Positions 61,604 to 64,000 of a stretch of 64,000 bases of DNA are shown in pieces. Made by a program: the position numbers and the translations under genes. Origin of the DNA: Treponema sp. (GTDB lineage: Bacteria; Spirochaetota; Spirochaetia; Treponematales; Treponemataceae); contig JAFXSM010000020.1 of the NCBI GenBank assembly GCA_017525605.1, positions 62,001 through 126,000 of the forward strand, read 5' to 3'. Within the stretch, counting starts at the first letter, position 1; each line of letters starts with the position of its first letter. Below the pieces are notes generated by a model that did no database searches, was not told where the DNA came from, and was given only the letters and a program-made list of their open reading frames with translations.

Positions 61604-63487
61604 ATGAAATTGCATAAAGTTACGTCGTATGCAGTTGTTATCACTTTTCTCGTCTTTCTGAGCATATTCTCGTTCTATAAATTTGAGAGGGCTGTGAACG
61701 GTACTGTCTCCGAGAATTCCGCGAACTTCTTGAAAGAGACGGCTTCGCTTTATGCGGGAACATTCAAAATCAAGCTGAACGACCAGCTTTTCATGCTTGA
61801 GTCGCAGGCGCGCTATTTTCAGGACGTTGACATGAACGACTACAACACAATCAAGCGCACGATAATGTCAACGAAAGGTGTCGGCGAATTCAAGCGGATT
61901 TCTGTCGCGAATCTGAGCGGAATGACGATAAACTACGACGGAAAATCTTCCGGGAACATTCTGATGAAGGATTACTTCAAAAAAGCGATTACGGGAGTTC
62001 CGCAGATTTCTTCCAAGATTTCAGTCGACGAGGACGGCGAGAAAGTTCTCACGCTCGCAGTTCCGATTTTTCAGAATGAGAAAGTCGTCGGTGTCATAAC
62101 GGGAACGTTCGCATATTCGATTCTCGACAACATTTTTACGGTGGACACGTTCGACGGTCAGGGATATTCGATGGTCTGCGACAAGGACGGAATGATTCTC
62201 ATCGGCACGAAAAGCAAGGAGCGTCTTTGTTTTATTGACAACTGGTTCCTGTTTTTTTCGGAGAACAAGGCGATTTCACCTGCAAAACTGGACAAAATCA
62301 GAAGCGACATCCAGTCGAATTTCACGGGGATTTTCGATTTTACGATAAGCAGCGAGAGCCGCATCGTTGTCTACACTCCGATTGGAATGAATGACTGGTA
62401 CGTCATTTCGAGTGTCACCGCGGACTTCATTCTTTCGCAGCAGAACAGAATCACGACTATAACGATGATGCTGATTGGCGTTATGCTGTTCGTCTTTTTC
62501 GTCATCTTCATAATCATCACGCGGCTCGTCATTCAGAAAAGCCAGGTTGAGAAAGACAATTCGCGTTATGCAATCAGCTCGAAGACGATGCAGACTGTCA
62601 TTTTTGAATATGATTTTGAGCATCAGGTGCTTGAATTCACTGGCAACACTGATTTCGTGTTCGGGGAGAACGTCAAGCGGCTTGATTATTCGGACTTCGG
62701 GAAAATCACCGAAAGAATCCATGAGACTGAGAAGGGGCTGATTGAGAATCTCGCTTCGTCGATTTCTTCCGGAAGGTCGAATTTGAGCACGGAATTCCGA
62801 ATCAGAAAAGCCTACTCAAGCGAATTCATCTGGTACAGGCTTTCGGGCACCGTCATTTACGACAAGGACAGGTCAAGTCCGATTAAGTTCATCGGAAACA
62901 TCGTGAACGTGAACGCGCAGGTCGTGCACGAGCAGGAACTCAAAGTTCAGGCTGAGACGGATTTGCTTTCAGGGCTTCTGAACAAAATTTACATGGAGAA
63001 AAACGTGTCGCATCTTCTTTCTCAGGAAGGAAAAACGATTTTCGGCGCACTGTTCATAATCGACCTCGACAACTTCAAGCAGGTGAACGACAGGCTCGGA
63101 CATTCGTTCGGCGACCTTGCAATCTGCGACACTGCCGGAAAACTTTCTCTCGTGTTCTCCGAAAAAGATTTCATCGGACGAATCGGCGGCGACGAATTCT
63201 GCGTGTTCTTGTGCATCCGAAACGGAATTGCGAATCCGATGTCGATTGTGGAGGAGAAGGCGGCTACTCTCAATCAGATTCTTGCGGCTGAATATTCGAA
63301 CGACGAGGAAACTGTCGGAATAACTTCCAGTATCGGAATCGCGCTTTTTCCTTCTCAAGAGACAACTTTCAAGGCTTTGTTCAAAAAGGCTGACATGGCT
63401 TTGTATCACGTCAAGAACAACGGCAAAAATAATTATGCTGTCTACAATGAAAATATGGAAAACAAGGGGGAATCCGTTTATGAATAA
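61604..63487 (+). CDS. membrane diguanylate cyclase (dCache-PAS-GGDEF)
   Basis: 627 residues from ATG 61604. TM1 is about 7-26. The periplasmic dCache has NYDGKSSGNILMKDYFKKAI and FDGQGYSMVCDKDGMILIGT. TM2 is about 283-307 (MLIGVMLFVFFVIFIIITRL). A PAS/PAC domain is at about 325-450 (TVIFEYDFEHQVLEFTGNTD). The GGDEF is at about 460-615, with DLLSGLLNKIYMEK, FIIDLDNFKQVND and intact RIGGDEFCVFL. The stop overlaps the start of the TRAP binding protein by 8 nt, so the two are coupled. The partner could present a ligand to this sensor or share its signal. Confidence 0.92.
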   Translation: MKLHKVTSYAVVITFLVFLSIFSFYKFERAVNGTVSENSANFLKETASLYAGTFKIKLNDQLFMLESQARYFQDVDMNDYNTIKRTIMSTKGVGEFKRISVANLSGMTINYDGKSSGNILMKDYFKKAITGVPQISSKISVDEDGEKVLTLAVPIFQNEKVVGVITGTFAYSILDNIFTVDTFDGQGYSMVCDKDGMILIGTKSKERLCFIDNWFLFFSENKAISPAKLDKIRSDIQSNFTGIFDFTISSESRIVVYTPIGMNDWYVISSVTADFILSQQNRITTITMMLIGVMLFVFFVIFIIITRLVIQKSQVEKDNSRYAISSKTMQTVIFEYDFEHQVLEFTGNTDFVFGENVKRLDYSDFGKITERIHETEKGLIENLASSISSGRSNLSTEFRIRKAYSSEFIWYRLSGTVIYDKDRSSPIKFIGNIVNVNAQVVHEQELKVQAETDLLSGLLNKIYMEKNVSHLLSQEGKTIFGALFIIDLDNFKQVNDRLGHSFGDLAICDTAGKLSLVFSEKDFIGRIGGDEFCVFLCIRNGIANPMSIVEEKAATLNQILAAEYSNDEETVGITSSIGIALFPSQETTFKALFKKADMALYHVKNNGKNNYAVYNENMENKGESVYE

Positions 63488-64000
63488 ATCAGTAAAGATT
63501 TTTACGGCATTGTGCATTTCGGCGGTGATTTTTTCTTCCTGCAAGAAAAAGGAAGAAGTTCATGGCAATATTGCGGAGCTGGAAAACAATACCCGAGAGA
63601 TAACCGCGACCATTTCGCTCGGATTTTCGACGAATCTTGAAGACCCGCGTGGAAAGGCTTCCGTGTTGTTCAAAGAGGACGTTGAGAAAAATTCGAACGG
63701 CAGGATAAAAATAGACATTCATGGAAACTGCGAGCTTGGAAGCGACAACGAGCTTATCGAAGGCGTGATAAACGGCAAAGTCGATATGACCGTTTCGAGC
63801 GCGGGAAATTTTGCAGTCTATGCAACGAAACTCGGAATTTCCGCAATGCCGTTTTTGTTCTCGACTTTTGAGGAGGCGTGGAAGTTCATGGACGAACCGA
63901 TTGTCGCGGAAGTTAACAAGACGCTCGAAGAATTCGGCATCGTCGTTCTTTCGCATTACGACAACGGCTTCCGCTGCGTGACGACAACGAACAAGCCTGT
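63480..64000 (+). CDS. dctP: TRAP transporter solute-binding protein DctP (cut by window end)
   Basis: First 173 codons visible. Lipobox IFSSC (Cys21). The rest matches DctP-type proteins: ISLGFSTNLEDPRGKA, VLFKEDVEKNSNGRIKIDI, GELGSDNELIEGVINGKVDM (GNCELGSDNEL here), SAMPFLFSTFEEAWKF. It captures carboxylates such as C4-dicarboxylates or uronates for a DctQM permease expected downstream. It overlaps the diguanylate cyclase gene by 8 nt. Confidence 0.87.
   Translation, partial: MNKSVKIFTALCISAVIFSSCKKKEEVHGNIAELENNTREITATISLGFSTNLEDPRGKASVLFKEDVEKNSNGRIKIDIHGNCELGSDNELIEGVINGKVDMTVSSAGNFAVYATKLGISAMPFLFSTFEEAWKFMDEPIVAEVNKTLEEFGIVVLSHYDNGFRCVTTTNKP

Overview
The window reads as a chromosome segment around the replication origin of a pectin-using Treponema of the gut, rumen or oral group. 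This is inferred from gene content; no 16S or marker search was possible. Supporting signs are many FN3-rich and other lipoproteins with short lipoboxes, three membrane-anchored diguanylate cyclases, TrkAH, a MurE carrying DEDPR in place of the meso-DAP motif DNPR (spirochaetes use L-ornithine), and a pectate lyase plus uronate isomerase. No rRNA, tRNA, CRISPR array or intact transposase was found.

Layout. 1-5.3 kb: two FN3 lipoprotein genes on the minus strand, the first cut by the window edge. 5.4-10 kb: argA, an Rpn-type PD-(D/E)XK gene and a PL1 pectate lyase. 10.1-13.6 kb: an S24 regulator, a broken queH tail, two related unknown genes, and queH. 13.9-17.2 kb: ettA, small genes and a 95-bp tandem repeat. 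17.2-25.4 kb: trkH-trkA-HAD phosphatase, hrpB, thyX, a lipoprotein. 25.5-29.8 kb: murE-nudix, yhbY, ung, and a second Rpn gene framed by a duplicated ung tail. 30-37 kb: two diguanylate cyclases, an MFS gene framed by 98-bp direct repeats, a repeat- and RNA-rich gap, and an FRG protein. 37.3-42.8 kb: uxaC and a membrane/beta-helix operon. 42.85-42.9 kb: two parS-like sites. 43-56.4 kb: gyrA-gyrB facing left, then dnaA, oriC, dnaN, recF, a DUF721/DciA gene, rpmH, rnpA, yidD, yidC and khpB facing right. 56.5-64 kb: an exported protein, a cyclophilin-FKBP fusion, adhE, a third diguanylate cyclase, and a TRAP binding protein cut by the edge.

How the parts fit. The origin block carries initiation, clamp, recombination, ribosome/RNase P and membrane insertion genes in the usual order. 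gyrBA is divergent from dnaA. A parS pair lies about 4.7 kb left of dnaA. Pectate lyase and UxaC fit pectin-derived uronate catabolism, and AdhE fits fermentative ethanol formation.

The most unusual features are four. (1) A -10 hexamer lies exactly 6-7 nt before the start codon of at least twelve ORFs, which predicts widespread leaderless mRNAs. (2) In three places accessory genes sit between a host locus and a duplicated 58-98 bp copy of sequence from it. In two of these (queH and ung) the copy is the 3' end of the intact upstream gene. (3) A dispersed 95-bp repeat has a hairpin whose stem covaries between loci. (4) An intergenic region holds a candidate small RNA next to a 16-23 residue hydrophobic peptide ORF.
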